Shown here piece by piece: positions 24,381 to 38,687 of a stretch of 64,000 nucleotides of DNA. Every line of letters begins with the position of its first letter. Within the stretch, counting starts at the first letter, position 1. The stretch spans positions 14,867,781 through 14,931,780 of the forward strand of contig OY997640.1 in the NCBI GenBank assembly GCA_963921795.1, given 5' to 3'. Both the position numbers and the translations under genes were made by a program. This DNA comes from Nannobrachium achirus. Taxonomy: Eukaryota > Chordata > Actinopteri > Myctophiformes > Myctophidae. The notes beneath the pieces were generated by a model, which worked only from the letters and a program-made list of their open reading frames with translations, was not told the DNA's origin and ran no database searches.

Positions 24381-24940
24381 TCTTAAACCTTGCCAATCCA
24401 TGTCATATACCTGTGCCTTTCCTCTGTCTTTCACTCTTGGGATCTCATAAGTGGCCCGTTCTTTATTTAAAATCTAGTCTCGCGTGGCCAGAATGTTGCC
24501 TCCCACAATTTACAAATGTTCCCGTCATATAGTCTGGGAGACGAAGTTCTAATCATGAGTTATTCGGCATGAGAATCGATAAAGTGGATGTGAAGCCTCC
24601 TCCCCACTTCCGTTTTGTTTTCACATTCACGCCCATTTATCCAAATATAAATCAAAATCATCTAAGCATATTTAGCTTGCTGCTTAGCGGAAATGATATT
24701 TTTAAATATATTTTCATGAACAGAAATGCCTGCTTCCGTTACTCGGATTTTGGTGTAGTTCCATACTCTATATCTATCTATCTATATATTTTCAAAGTGG
24801 GTGACGGGGCAAGAGATAATTTGATAAAATTTGGAATTTATTTAGTCTAATTTTAAACTTGAATTACAAAGTTATTTTCAGTCAGTTCTAACGAAAATGG
24901 CTATTATCTCAACGTTTCCCTTGCAACATAATCACTAAAA
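24381..24940. other. Intergenic, nothing recognised
   Basis: No gene or clear element. Confidence 0.5.
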
Positions 24941-24942
24941 TA

Positions 24943-26845
24943 TTGTCATTGTCGGGCAGAATCCTTGTATCTCCAAGTTTCAAATGTGTACGTTAGGGAT
25001 GTGAATCTCGACCACTGAGGCGATACGATACGCATCACGATACACTCCCAGCGATACGATATAATTGCGATACATTGAAATCTTGCCGATACGATACATC
25101 ACGATACACCCCTGACCCTGATACGATGCGATATGATTCACGATACTTCGCGATACACCCCTGGTCCTTACGATGCGATACGATTCACGATTCGGTGCGA
25201 TTCAACACAATGCAAAGGATTTATATTAAAGCCCATGTAAATTTCCCCCCAAAAAAATTACTAAAAATGCATTACATTTAATTTCCAAACAATTTATTGT
25301 TTCACTGTAGTACTAGGCTCTGTCTAACAATCCAACTTATTGAAATCTGGGAGAACACTCCTTGCTGGCTGGTAAAATTGTTTGATTAATACTATATCAT
25401 TATTATATATCATTACATCCTCAACAGGTGGTCAGGGACCCCTAGGGTCCTCAGAGTTATGTGAGGCGGCCAAATATTAATAGTTAGTTTTTACAGTAAC
25501 CAATTGAACCCCTATGGGGGAACATTAGCCAATACATTAACACTTATTGAGGGTTTAAGAGATAATAATTCATGGATTATAATGAATAACATAAATCCAT
25601 CATATTAATAGAAAAGATAATGTGTGAACAAATAAACACAACATGGTAATGTATTAATGTCACTGATGAAATAGTGCTGTCAAACAAGTCTCTGACAAGT
25701 TTTAATCTGCAACAGTTTTATATAATAGCCTACAGTAGTCTAAAATAGCCTACAGTGGGGGTCCCTGCTTGATCTCTCTCTTCTCAGTTAAGGATCCTTG
25801 ACCTGTATTATTATTATATTGTATGAATATAATCTAGGATTTTGCCATTTCTAGCCAAAATGTTTCAAAACGTAGATATTTGAGTCACAACGCGTTGCGT
25901 TGTGAGCTTGTAGGTCTGCTATTTAGGTGCGTGCGCGACACCGTCGAGCTGCCAAGTATAAATCAGGCTCCAGCCTCTCTTTGCAGAGGGAACAGCAGCA
26001 GCAGAAGAGTGTTCTGCCTGCTACAGTAACAAGTTGTGAAACAGTGTCAAATAATTTGTTTTAATCGCTAGCTGCACGCCCAGTATCGTTGTTGTAGTTC
26101 ATACGTGTGTGTAGTTAAAGCGTGGAAGCTTCTGCTTTGTTTAAATCAATTCCGTCGCAGACTCGACAAGAAGAACAAACGGGTGTGGAATGTGGATCAT
26201 AATATCACGCAGCGTGCTCCAGTCCAGTGACACAACAACGGATCACATCAGCGAACATTGGACAGGGATGTTATAAAGCTAAACGTGGTACTAATCTTGC
26301 ATGTTTAACCAGTGGGCTCACGAGTGCTGTCTGTCTGTCTCTGCATTCCGTCGGGTCGGGTGTTCACTGCGCTCCGCTGAGCAGCTCAGTGCTGCTGTAA
26401 AAGACGCATATCTGTAGAGTCGCTACAAGTGCTTTTTGGGGGGAGGGCTGATGGGGAATTCAATGCGCCTCGGAAACACAGTATAGAATGCAAAAACCGA
26501 TCCAACCGTGGAATGTACCGATCCAGGTCACTCACGATACGATACATCACGATTCCAGCCGTCAATTGTACCGATCCACCCTGAATGAACCGATTCACTC
26601 GTATCGCGCACGTTTGTATCGCGATTACGATCCGTACCGGTATATCTTCGCATCCCTAGTGTACGTCTTTTGGTAAAGCAAAGCCCTGCTTCATCATACA
26701 AGACTGTCGCACAAAACTAGTGAAAACAGTCGATCTAGTTGTGTGCTTGTAGATCTGCTGTTTTCACTAGTTTAGTACATTTTATAGATGATAAATACAA
26801 AACGAACGGTTTTGGACATACAAGGTTTCCACCTGACAACGACAA
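24943..26845. mobile_element. Palindromic TA-type MITE split by a hAT element
   Basis: Left end TTGTCATTGTCGGGC after TA; right end CACCTGACAACGACAA before TA. The palindrome is at 26719-26768. The middle is interrupted by 24994-26658. Confidence 0.8.
24994..26658. mobile_element. Non-autonomous hAT element, 1665 bp, perfect target duplication
   Basis: GTGTACGT is duplicated at 24986-24993 and 26659-26666. The ends TAGGGATGTGAA and TTCGCATCCCTA are inverted. Subterminal blocks are rich in GATACGAT-type repeats on both sides. A central segment (about 25930-26130) has a TATA-like AGTATAAATC and reads like a promoter/5'-UTR remnant. No transposase frame. Confidence 0.9.
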
Positions 26846-26861
26846 TATGCTATAAGGTGCT

Positions 26862-26950
26862 GGGAGTGAAAATTATAATGTAGGGGTGCCTCGGATTAAA
26901 ACAAATATTCATGGGGTGCCCAGAGACATAAAGGTTTGGGAACCCCTGCT
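26862..26950. mobile_element. Single end of a hAT-type MITE
   Basis: Matches one terminus of 29096-29389 (GGTTTGGGAACCCCTG). The other end was not found. Confidence 0.55.
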
Positions 26951-27334
26951 CTATATAGCATTCAGAGATTGTGGAATAGTTGTCTGGCTACGCAAGACTA
27001 TTTAAAACCCAGTATAGAGAGGAGTGCTCAGAAAGGCACTTCTCCACTTCTCTTGCAATCCAACCTGTATACTCATGATTCCTTCCTGTCCACGCCTTAA
27101 CCACTGACCTGACTGTCATGGAGGGACAAGAAAAGTTTATCAATGCCACAGTGTCCTCTACAGCAGTGATTCTCAACCTGTGGACCGGGGAGCACTGGTG
27201 GGCCGTGAGGATATTGCAAGTGGCCCCCAAAATAGACAAAACACAGATTTTAATTATTATATAACATAAATAAGTATAAAGCAAAAAAAATCATTGGTAT
27301 TTTTTCTTTGTGATATTTATAAATATCGACTTAA

Positions 27335-27834
27335 AGCCATACTGTGTAAGATGCCCAACTAGTGGTCATTAGCCCTATAGCAAACCGCGGTCGCGTCCGC
27401 GTCTTTCGGACGTTTTTCGTACCTTCAGACCCCCGCGTCTGCCTCCACCTCGCTGAGATCTATCTTTTAAGGGGTCCCTTGTTCCTGTGCGTTCAGTAAT
27501 TCCAGAGATACGGACTCCTTCACCCTGCCTGGTAGGCGAAATTACCTAGAGAAGGGATGGTACAAACGGGCGACAACAAATATGGCTGCCATAGCGACCC
27601 CACTTCAAGATGCGCTGTGATTGGCCGGCAGTTGTATAACCCTCGCTGTGATTGGCCGGTAGTGTGATGACGCAATTTTGGCGCGAGATCCGGTCCACGG
27701 CAAGGATCTCAGTTTACATACAGAGAAGGCTTTACAGGCTGAAATTCACGGCGCGGATCTTCTAAAACTTTTGTGATTTAATAGTTAGGAGAATTTTAAG
27801 ATTTGTTTTATAAAAAAAGTTACATAGTACAACT
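27335..27834. mobile_element. TTAA-flanked non-autonomous element
   Basis: TTAA at 27331-27334 and 27835-27838. Ends AGCCATACTGTGTAA and TTACATAGTACAACT are inverted. Confidence 0.75.
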
Positions 27835-27933
27835 TTAAAGTATACTACATTAGTTCCATTTGTTCCAAGCCGGAATGCAATCAATTGATTGATCATTCAT
27901 TTAGGCCTAGAATTATTGAATGCTTTAACTATT

Positions 27934-28010
27934 GAAAAATAGCAGATATACAAGTTCGCAGCGCGGCACTCTGTGCCGCGCTGCAAGCTTGTAGATCTAC
28001 TATTTTTGAA
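27934..28010. repeat. Palindromic hairpin repeat, variant stem
   Basis: Stem GCAGCGCGGCAC paired with GTGCCGCGCTGC, unlike other copies but still self-complementary. Confidence 0.85.
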
Positions 28011-28540
28011 AAAGTCGTGAAAATGTGTGCAAATCTTTGAATATATGTATTTTCAAAGCAAACGTTTGTAACTCAAATTTTGCTTCTGGGGGGTCCCTGG
28101 AACTAAATATTTTGAGATGCGGGTCCGTGGCCAAATAAATATCATATATCATTATATTTTTTCAAAAAATCTTAGAAGGATTCAAAAGACACTTATAGAA
28201 TCGGGTCAAAATTATAATTTTCATGATTTTTCTAAAATAGCAGATCTACAAGCTCTGTGAGCTTGTAGATCTGCTATTTTTCAATAGCTAAAGCATAAAA
28301 TAATGATACATAATAATGTGTACCCGTTCTAAAATGAAAATGCACGTGGCTGCCGTGTTATGTGGTCAGATGGGTGGGCTTTGAATGTTTTCAAGACTTT
28401 CAAGTGGGCCCTGATCCAGAGAAGGTTGAGAACCACTGCTCCACAGTTCTAAAAGACCTCATTTATGATCACAGCGAGAGCCAAGACTATGCACGTGAAC
28501 AGGACTTTACATTAAATGGCACTGCCTGATGTGCAGTATA

Positions 28541-28799
28541 TCGTCGTTGTCGGGTGAAAACCTTGTATGTCCAAAACCTTTCGTTTAGCATTTTTCCTTT
28601 TGAAAATGATTTGAACTAGTGAAAACAGACGATCTACAAGCACACAACGCCTCGCGGTGCGAGGCGTTGTGTGCTTGTAGATCTGCTGTTTTCACTACTT
28701 TTGTGTGACGGCCTTCTACAATGAAGCGGGGCTTTACTTTGCGAAAGAACGTACAAATTTGAAAATTGGAGATACAAGGTTTCCAACCGACAACGACGA
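28541..28799. mobile_element. Palindromic TA-type MITE, complete reference copy
   Basis: TA, then TCGTCGTTGTCGGGTGAAA ... ACCGACAACGACGA, then TA. The 76-bp central palindrome (28620-28695) is almost perfect, with the stem GCACACAACGCCTCGC. Confidence 0.88.
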
Positions 28800-29095
28800 T
28801 ATAATACTTATCTATGGGTAGTGCCTGGGCTGATAGCTACCCAGTGGCTTTCAGTTGTTGCTAACAAATCCTTCCTGTCAACAAAATTGGTGACTGACAG
28901 GTATTTGTTGATGTTTTTTGTTTTCAATTTGGCCAACTAAACACGTTACCTGTGCCTTTGTAAGTGATGTCCAGCCTGTCTGTATTTTAAGATATGTAGG
29001 TGAAATAATAAAATGTAAATGCTCAAGTGTGGTTGAAATCTGTTTGCTGTACATTGCAAATGCTGAGAGTGCAGTGGAGATAATATCCCCTAGTT

Positions 29096-29389
29096 CAGGG
29101 GTTTTCAAACTTTTTTGTCTCAGGGCACCCCATAAATATTTGTTTTAATCCGAGGCACCCCTACATAAAAAATTTCACTCCCAGCGCCTGGGAGTGAAAA
29201 CGGTGTCGGGTGGACACCGTTTGTTTTGTATTTATTATCTGAAATATGTACTAAACTAGTGAAAACAGCAGATCTATGCGAGGCTAGTTTTCACTAGTTT
29301 TGTGCAACGGTCTTGTAACTTGGAAATACACCCCTGGACTGTTGTCGCGGCACCCCAGGGTGCCCCGTCACCCACTTTGAAAACCCCTG
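29096..29389. mobile_element. hAT-type MITE, perfect 8-bp target duplication
   Basis: CAGGGGTTTTCAAAC and TTTGAAAACCCCTG ends. CCCTAGTT is duplicated at 29088-29095 and 29390-29397. A shortened palindrome is at 29259-29299. Confidence 0.92.
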
Positions 29390-29486
29390 CCCTAGTTAAC
29401 TTGTTCATTGTCCATGTATTCTTTCATGAACATAGCCGTTATTACCTACTAGAATAAACACAAGCACCCGGGAGGAAGGGGACTTT

Positions 29487-29511
29487 TATTATTATTATTA
29501 TTATTATTATT
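29487..29511. repeat. (ATT)n microsatellite
   Basis: Eight ATT units. Confidence 0.95.
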
Positions 29512-29718
29512 ACCCCTATCGTTAAATCGGTCCACGAAGCCGAGGTCCTAGGGCTGGTGTACACGACAAATTTCCAAACCCCGCTGTGTGTTCCCTGGGG
29601 GCGTGAAAAATAAGGGTGTGGGCTCTACATGTCCTCTGGGACCCCATCTACGTATGGACACCACTTGTTCGCCCATCCGTCTTACGGATGCTTTTTTATT
29701 CCATTTTATTTGTTTTAG

Positions 29719-29792
29719 GGTCCTATCTTGCAGTTCAAGCCTATTTCCACAGGGTGGCAGGCTACTTTCCCAACCTACTGGAGGTGAACATG
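29719..29792 (+). other. Possible exon, not identified
   Basis: After an acceptor-like TTTGTTTTAG the text reads GSYLAVQAYFHRVAGYF and NLLEVNM before the MITE at 29793. I do not recognise the protein and no partner exon was found. Confidence 0.25.
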
Positions 29793-29839
29793 CAGGGGCG
29801 TCAATTGGGTATGGCAAGCTATGGCAGCTGCCATACCTT

Positions 29840-31299
<1,460 letters not shown>

Positions 31300-31412
31300 T
31301 GATAATTTTTTTTTTTTTTTTAAACTACTGGTGACTTTGTACATTTCCCATAGATTCTATGGGACTTGAACACTTGCTCCTGCCCTTCGTGTACACGGTC
31401 TGTGCCGTGTCC

Positions 31413-31830
31413 CCTCAGAGGGACACTGTGGGCCCCCGACCTCACTTTGAGAACCGACCATGGACCACTTGATAAGCCCACAGTGTCCCTCTGAGGGTCC
31501 CCCGACCTCACTTTGAGAACCGACCATGGACCACTTGATAAGCCCACGGTGTCCCTCTGAGGGTCCCTCGACCTCACTTTGAGAACCGACCATGGACCAC
31601 TTGATAAGCCCACAGTGTCCCTCTGAGGGTTTATGTAAAACTACTGGTGACTTTGTACACGCCTGTGTACATTTCCCATAGATTCTATGGGACTTGAACA
31701 CTTGCTCCTGCCCTTCGTGTACACGGTCTGTGCCGTGTCCCCTCAGAGGGACACTGTGGGCCCCCCGACCTCACTTTGAGAACCGGCCATGGACCACTTG
31801 ATAAGCCCACAGTGTCCCTCTGAGGGTTCA
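31413..31830. repeat. 65-66-bp minisatellite
   Basis: CTCACTTTGAGAACC recurs at 31441, 31506, 31572 and 31769, with CAGTGTCCCTCTGAGGGT between. Two more units lie outside the right arm at 34806-34905. Confidence 0.9.
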
Positions 31831-31859
31831 TGTAAAACTTAAAACTATTGCCCGTGTAC

Positions 31860-33060
31860 ACAGTGGTTAATCGCATGTGCAAGGATCTACAGAGCTGGCT
31901 GGAGCAGCCTGGTGGAGTCTGGTGCAGTCCTGTCTACCCTGGTCTGGCCTATTCAAGCCAGATCTGGACAGTAATGGCCTGGTAGAGTCATCTAACTACC
32001 CCCTTTCCCCGGTCTATACTCCTACTCGGCAGGACTGGGCTGGACTTAGGTTTGCTGGACTCTGTTGGGCTCTGGGGGGCTGTATTGGGCTCTGGTGGGC
32101 TGTGCTGTGCTGGGCTCTGTTGGGCTAGACGAGGCAGTACAGTACTAAAGCCTAGACATGTTCATGTAAAACTATTGGCCGTGTACACAAAGTCATGTAA
32201 AACTATTGCCTGTGTACACAGTGGCTTTTTCCTTGACCTTTCGAGTTAGGAGTGTCGTAGAGACACGAGACCGGGTTTGTTGGATTCAGCGTCAAAAAGT
32301 AAGTCAGAATAAGTGTCTTTTATCCGAATTAATGTGTAATCGTGTTGGTGGCGTGCACATTTCGTGTCTTTTTCGCAATCATAAAGGGTTCAAAGTGTCG
32401 GAGAGACACGAAACCCATTCCATCGGATCAGGCATCCTTCAAATATGAAAAGTGTTTCCTGCGTAAAACAAACAGATTTTTTTAGATTTTTTTATTGATT
32501 TTAAGGACAAAAATCCGGGTTTCGGTGTCTTTTTCGCAATCGTAAAGGGTTCAAAGTGTCGGAGAGACACGAAACCCATTCCATCAGATCGGGCATGCTT
32601 CAAATATGAAACGTGTGTCCTGCCTGAAACAAAACATATTTTTTTGATTTTTTTATTCATTTTAAGGACAAAGGGCCTGTTTTGACGCCTAAAACGACCC
32701 TTTTCCTTGACCTTTCGAGTTAGGAGTGCCGTGTACACAGGATCTACAGAGCTGGCTGGAGCATGGAGCAGCCTGGTGGAGTCTGGTGCAGTCATCTAAC
32801 TACCCCCCTTCCCTGGTCTATACTCCTATTGGGCAGGACTGGGCTGGACTTAGGTTTGCTGGAGTCTATTGGGCTCTGGTAGGCTGTATTGGGCTCTGGT
32901 GGGCCGTGTTGTGCTGTGATGGGCTCTGTTGGGCTACACGAGACAGTACAGTACTAAAGCCTGAACATGTTCATGTAAAACTATTGGCTGTGTACACAAA
33001 GTCATGTAAAACTATTGCCCGTATATACAGGGGTTAATTATTATAATTGAATTTAAGGAC
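31860..33060. repeat. Duplicated GTGTACAC-punctuated repeat block
   Basis: The segment starting GATCTACAGAGCTGGCTGGA (31885) recurs at 32743. A block with GTGTCTTTTTCGCAATC is duplicated at about 32363 and 32526. GTGTACAC separates the units. No protein family is recognised. Confidence 0.8.
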
Positions 33061-33130
33061 ACAACTGTTCAAGTGTGGAGAGCTACAGAGCTGGCGAGAG
33101 CCTAGTGCAGTGTTCCAGACGGATCCAGCC

Positions 33131-33239
33131 TCATATACTCCCCTTATAAGTCAGTGGTTCAACTATGGGACCCCTAGAGGGGTCTCCATACTCCCCTTAT
33201 AAGTCAGTGGTTCAACTATGGGACCCCTAGAGGGGTCTC
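33131..33239. repeat. 55-bp tandem duplication
   Basis: CAGTGGTTCAACTATGGGAC occurs twice. It is the end of a truncated hAT MITE that continues into the right arm. Confidence 0.85.
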
Positions 33240-33350
33240 CAAATGATCTTGGGTGGTCCCAAATGTTTAGCTTAATGTGAAACATTGTTTTTCCACTCAA
33301 CAGTATACAGAGGCTATCTGCACATTTCTAAAGAGACAATTTAAGGACTT

Positions 33351-34804
<1,454 letters not shown>

Positions 34805-34805
34805 A

Positions 34806-35130
34806 ACGTATGGATAAGCCCACAGTGTCCCTCTGAGGGTCCCCCGACCTCACTTTGAGAACCACCACGGACCACTTGATAAGCCCACAGTGTCCCTCTG
34901 AGGGTTCATGTAAAACTACTGGTCGTGGACACCACCTAGGGCCTGTGTACATATGGCTCTCTGCTGCCCCCCATTAAGAAACTATAGACGGCACAGACCG
35001 TGTACACGAAGGGCAGGAGCAAGTGGTCAAGTCCCATAGAATCTATGGGAAATGTACAAAGTCGTGTACAAAGTCACCGGTTGGTCCACGAGCCATAGTT
35101 TTTTCCATTGTAGCTCCCTACAGTGTACAC
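34806..35130. repeat. Outlying units of the GTGTACAC/minisatellite block
   Basis: Two minisatellite units, then the reverse complement of the segment near 31350-31420. Confidence 0.75.
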
Positions 35131-35596
35131 GACTTTGATTATTATTAACTTTGGTGTAACCAGAGCGCTCAGCGCTGTACTGACACCGCATAACCTCGCG
35201 TCACCACGCTTTCCGCAGTACATGTGGAAGCCTGGTTTCTATTTACTGCAGTGATCAGTGCTCTGATTCCGTCTAGATTTAAAACCCGCCTACTGTATCC
35301 GGTAATTTGCAAACACACACATAAGTGCACGTAACATTTCCGTGTCCGCTCTAGACCCAGACGGATCAGCAAAGTGAATTGATCCCAGCCTGCCTGGGCT
35401 GCAGTAGTATAAAGTTACTAAGTACATTTACTCATACAGGCTGGGGCATATGAGGCCCTTGAACAGGAGGTGTAGGGTGGAGCATAGATTTCGAGGTCTA
35501 TATGGGATGGAGGACCTACTGTAGGCCCATATGTCCTACAGTGGGGGGGCTCTTCCTCTGGACAACAGTGGCAGTACAGAAATGTGTGCAGCTGGT
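35131..35596. other. Intergenic, nothing recognised
   Basis: No supported gene. Confidence 0.5.
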
Positions 35597-35730
35597 CTAG
35601 CTGTCCAGGCACATAACATACCACATAGACTCTGATGCTTGACAGCGTGTCGCGGGTTCGATTCCCGATCCCGACGGCCTTTTCTGCATGTCACTCCCCG
35701 TCTGTCTCTCCCTGCTTCCCGTTTTATTTT
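35597..35730 (+). mobile_element. tRNA-derived SINE, diverged
   Basis: B box GGGTTCGATTCC at about 35654 and a CTGCATGTCACTCCCC tail shared with 5302-5496. Confidence 0.65.
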
Positions 35731-35766
35731 TCAAATCCAAACAAACCACTACAGCAAACCTATTTG

Positions 35767-35846
35767 CCAAAAAAAAGCCAATCTACAAGCTCTCAACTCC
35801 TCGCAGCGCGAGGCGTTGAGAGCTTGTAGATCTGCTATTTTTGGCT
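35767..35846. repeat. Palindromic hairpin repeat
   Basis: AATCTACAAGCTCTCAAC paired with GTTGAGAGCTTGTAGATC. Confidence 0.88.
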
Positions 35847-35937
35847 AAAGTTCTCCTCGGAATAGGAATGCGAGGGTTCAAATTGTTAATCATTATATCA
35901 CTATAACATGACACATTTTTCACAGGTTCCTTTTATT

Positions 35938-35948
35938 CCACGCACGCA

Positions 35949-35980
<32 letters not shown>

Positions 35981-36018
35981 CACACACACTCACACACTCA
36001 CACACTCACACACACTCA
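35938..36018. repeat. (CACG)n/(CA)n microsatellite
   Basis: Compound simple repeat. Confidence 0.95.
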
Positions 36019-36294
36019 CCCTGACACTTGCTCTCGATTAAATTATTTTTTGAATAACCCAAGTTGCAAACACTGCACAAATTTAATTTGTTCAGTCCAG
36101 CAGTTATGTAATACAGTAATACACAATTATAAAACAATTTTGGACAGGAAAAAAATAAAACAATTCATTTCCAAATCTTCATATATGTTCTGGACTTAAC
36201 AATCCAGGTAACAATTCATTTCCAAATATTCATATTTAAACTATGTTCTGCACTGTAGATCTTTTATTCAACAATCCAGATACAGATAATCCTG

Positions 36295-36534
36295 ATACAT
36301 AATATTTCGGGATGGGGGTCGGTGGCCAATTACATCATTTTGGGGGTCCTTGACATAAAAAGGTTTGAGAACCGCTGACATAGAAACATTTTCAGAAACC
36401 TGTTAGGATTTAGGAGACATTTATGGAATCAAGTCAAAAATATTCAAAGACTTGCCCAAATTTTCACTATTTTCCAAAAATGGCAGATCTACAAGCTCGT
36501 AGCGCAGCACTGAGCTTGTAGATCTGCTATTTTG
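36295..36534. repeat. hAT-like non-coding element with palindrome
   Basis: GGGATGGGGGTCGGTGGCC body and a palindrome at 36478-36534. Related to 9391-9700. Confidence 0.55.
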
Positions 36535-37092
36535 TAATAGTCAAGGTATAAAATAATGGTTAAAGTAATAATGTGTAATAATTAATAACAGTGTGTAAAC
36601 TCAACAGGCGGTTTGGTCATGCAGTAGGATTTAAAAACGCTCTCACTGACGGGGGAAGACAGAGAGAGAGAGACCTGGAATTAGATTGGGCTCCTCATAA
36701 CCGAGTGGTTGGGGCATGTACTCTGACACTCTGAAATAGATTCAATTCCTTATTTTCCCGTCTTCTTGACTGTACTATCAACAAAGCCTGTAAATTATAA
36801 TAGAATTAGATCACAGATGACTTAAAGAAAAAACATTTCTCAAAACAAAGTTAGTTAATATCCAGAAGACACAAGCTTTGTTGTCCAACAGGGGTCTCCA
36901 TGTCTATTACAAGGCATCTACTGCATTTAGTGTATCTGCTTGCAAACATCTGTCGACCCTTCATTTGACGTTAGAGACTTCATTAAAGACTTGTTTTGGC
37001 CACATGAACCCTCTTGTGCCAATAAAACAGGTTGAATTGTTTAAGAACGAAAGAGCACAGCAGCAAAGTTGACAGTTATAAATGCTGCTCAC
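36535..37092. other. Intergenic, possible decayed SINE
   Basis: A tRNA-like A-box text (ACCGAGTGGTTGGGGC, about 36702) is the only hint of structure. Confidence 0.35.
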
Positions 37093-37197
37093 CTAGTTTG
37101 CCCTTTGACATCTGTGAGGTCCCCTACTCTGATGGTAGAACACATGCCTGTGTTAAGGTCCCAGCTGACCTGCAGGTTGGAGTGGTACGTGTTGAGC
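37093..37197 (-). pseudogene. dcaf15: DCAF15-like exon in reverse orientation
   Basis: On the minus strand an acceptor (CCTTGTCCTCAG) is followed by 35 codons reading [17 protein letters not shown] and [11 protein letters not shown], then donor GTGAGC. This matches the penultimate part of DCAF15, which should lie far downstream of the plus-strand exons at 37800-59932. Here it lies upstream and inverted, so the locus is rearranged, duplicated or mis-assembled. Confidence 0.8.
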
Positions 37198-37328
37198 CTG
37201 AGGACAAGGAGAACGCACCAACACTCAGAGAGGATTGCAGAACAGAAGTAATGTGCCATGCCATCAGTGATTCCCAAACCTTTTAGCCTGTGACGCAAAT
37301 GTCAATTACACATCACCTTGTTGTCCAA

Positions 37329-37337
37329 CCCCCCCCC

Positions 37338-37391
<54 letters not shown>
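37329..37391. repeat. Poly(C) and (CA)n microsatellite
   Basis: About 26 C followed by CA units and CAAA. Confidence 0.95.
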
Positions 37392-37395
<4 letters not shown>

Positions 37396-37990
37396 AACAA
37401 ACAAAAGGGAGAACATTGCCTGTGATATAGATGAGGCCCTCTGGCTAGACAGGAGCGTGATTTCAAACCATGTACCGAAATATAACTTTTTGTGGCTGCA
37501 TATTTGTGTGATGTTTTATTTTGACTATGAAAAAAGTAGACGTACACCGAGTCATTTTTACAAAAGGAGAAATAGCTCATTCTCCAGAGCCATTGTCATT
37601 CATATGGTGTGTTCCATTTCTATGACTGTGTTTTAAATGGTGCACTTCAGTACCTGTGTAAATGTGTGTACAATCTGTAAAAATGAACAGAGTGGGGCAT
37701 ACTACTAACTAGAATGTCCAGCTGAGTTGTATTATAGTACTAGCAAGTCCCTTTTCTCATATGCTTGCCTCTTTTTTTCCTGACTCTCTTTCTACCAAGG
37801 TCCATCATGTACGGCTGTTTGCAGGAGAGGACATCTCCTCAACTCTTACTGTGTGTGAGTGGCCGAGCGATTGTCATCTTTGGCTTCAAGTAAGAGATTC
37901 AAGAAAACACCAGATTCATACTCAACATAGCTGTCCAGTAAAGAACATTTAACTATCTGTCAATGGATTGTAATCTGAGCTAGATAAATG

Positions 37991-38104
<114 letters not shown>

Positions 38105-38572
38105 CATAGACCACATTTGGGGTCAAATGTTGAACAGAAAACCAGTTGATTGGGGTCAGCATACTAGGGTTAGGGTTGATATGAATCAGTTGGTGAATTC
38201 ATTGTCCCAAAAAGTTTGCAAAAGTGATGCTTGCCCCTCTCTGCTTGCAGCACCAGCTCACCTCTGATTCGCCCTATGATCAGCGAGGACATCAACGACT
38301 CGGACAAATACAAGAAGAGAGACGTGTACATCACCATTGCTGCCTCAGCCACGACAATACGCACAGGTAAGAACGCAGAGGCTGTAGTTTATTCTACTTT
38401 TGTGAAACAGGCCCCTGATGCGACAACGGTTGCTACTGTTATCGCCAAAGGTCTGCACCAGACCACCATTGTTAAGGTTTTCTGTAATAAGTTATAAACG
38501 TGTGCTCTTTTCCCTGCTGTCTCTCCAGGTGGTGAATGGGCTGGCTATGTGCTCAACAGCAGGTACCAGGTG

Positions 38573-38673
38573 TGTTATAATGTGATTGGGGATTTTCAGT
38601 CAGGCATACTAGACAGACACCACTGGGGTCCTGGGACTTTTGCATTGCTTTGATGTAGCCGGTAGAGAGCCAG
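38573..38673 (+). repeat. 5' LTR, first part
   Basis: Matches 59053-59150 with a 4-bp local duplication (GACA). It continues at 56789 after the 18-kb insert. Confidence 0.9.
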
Positions 38674-38687
38674 ACAGGTGTTATAAT

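Larger units (their letters stand above)
27164..28438. mobile_element. hAT-type element with nested inserts
   Basis: Ends CAGTGATTCTCAACC and GGTTGAGAACCACTG. Target duplication CTCTACAG / CTCCACAG (7 of 8). Inside are the TTAA element 27335-27834 and two palindromes (27934-28010, 28234-28281). Confidence 0.85.

Noticed and set aside
21675-24388. 8-bp target duplication for the hAT transposon
   Set aside because: ACCTACGC and TCTTAAAC match at only four of eight positions.
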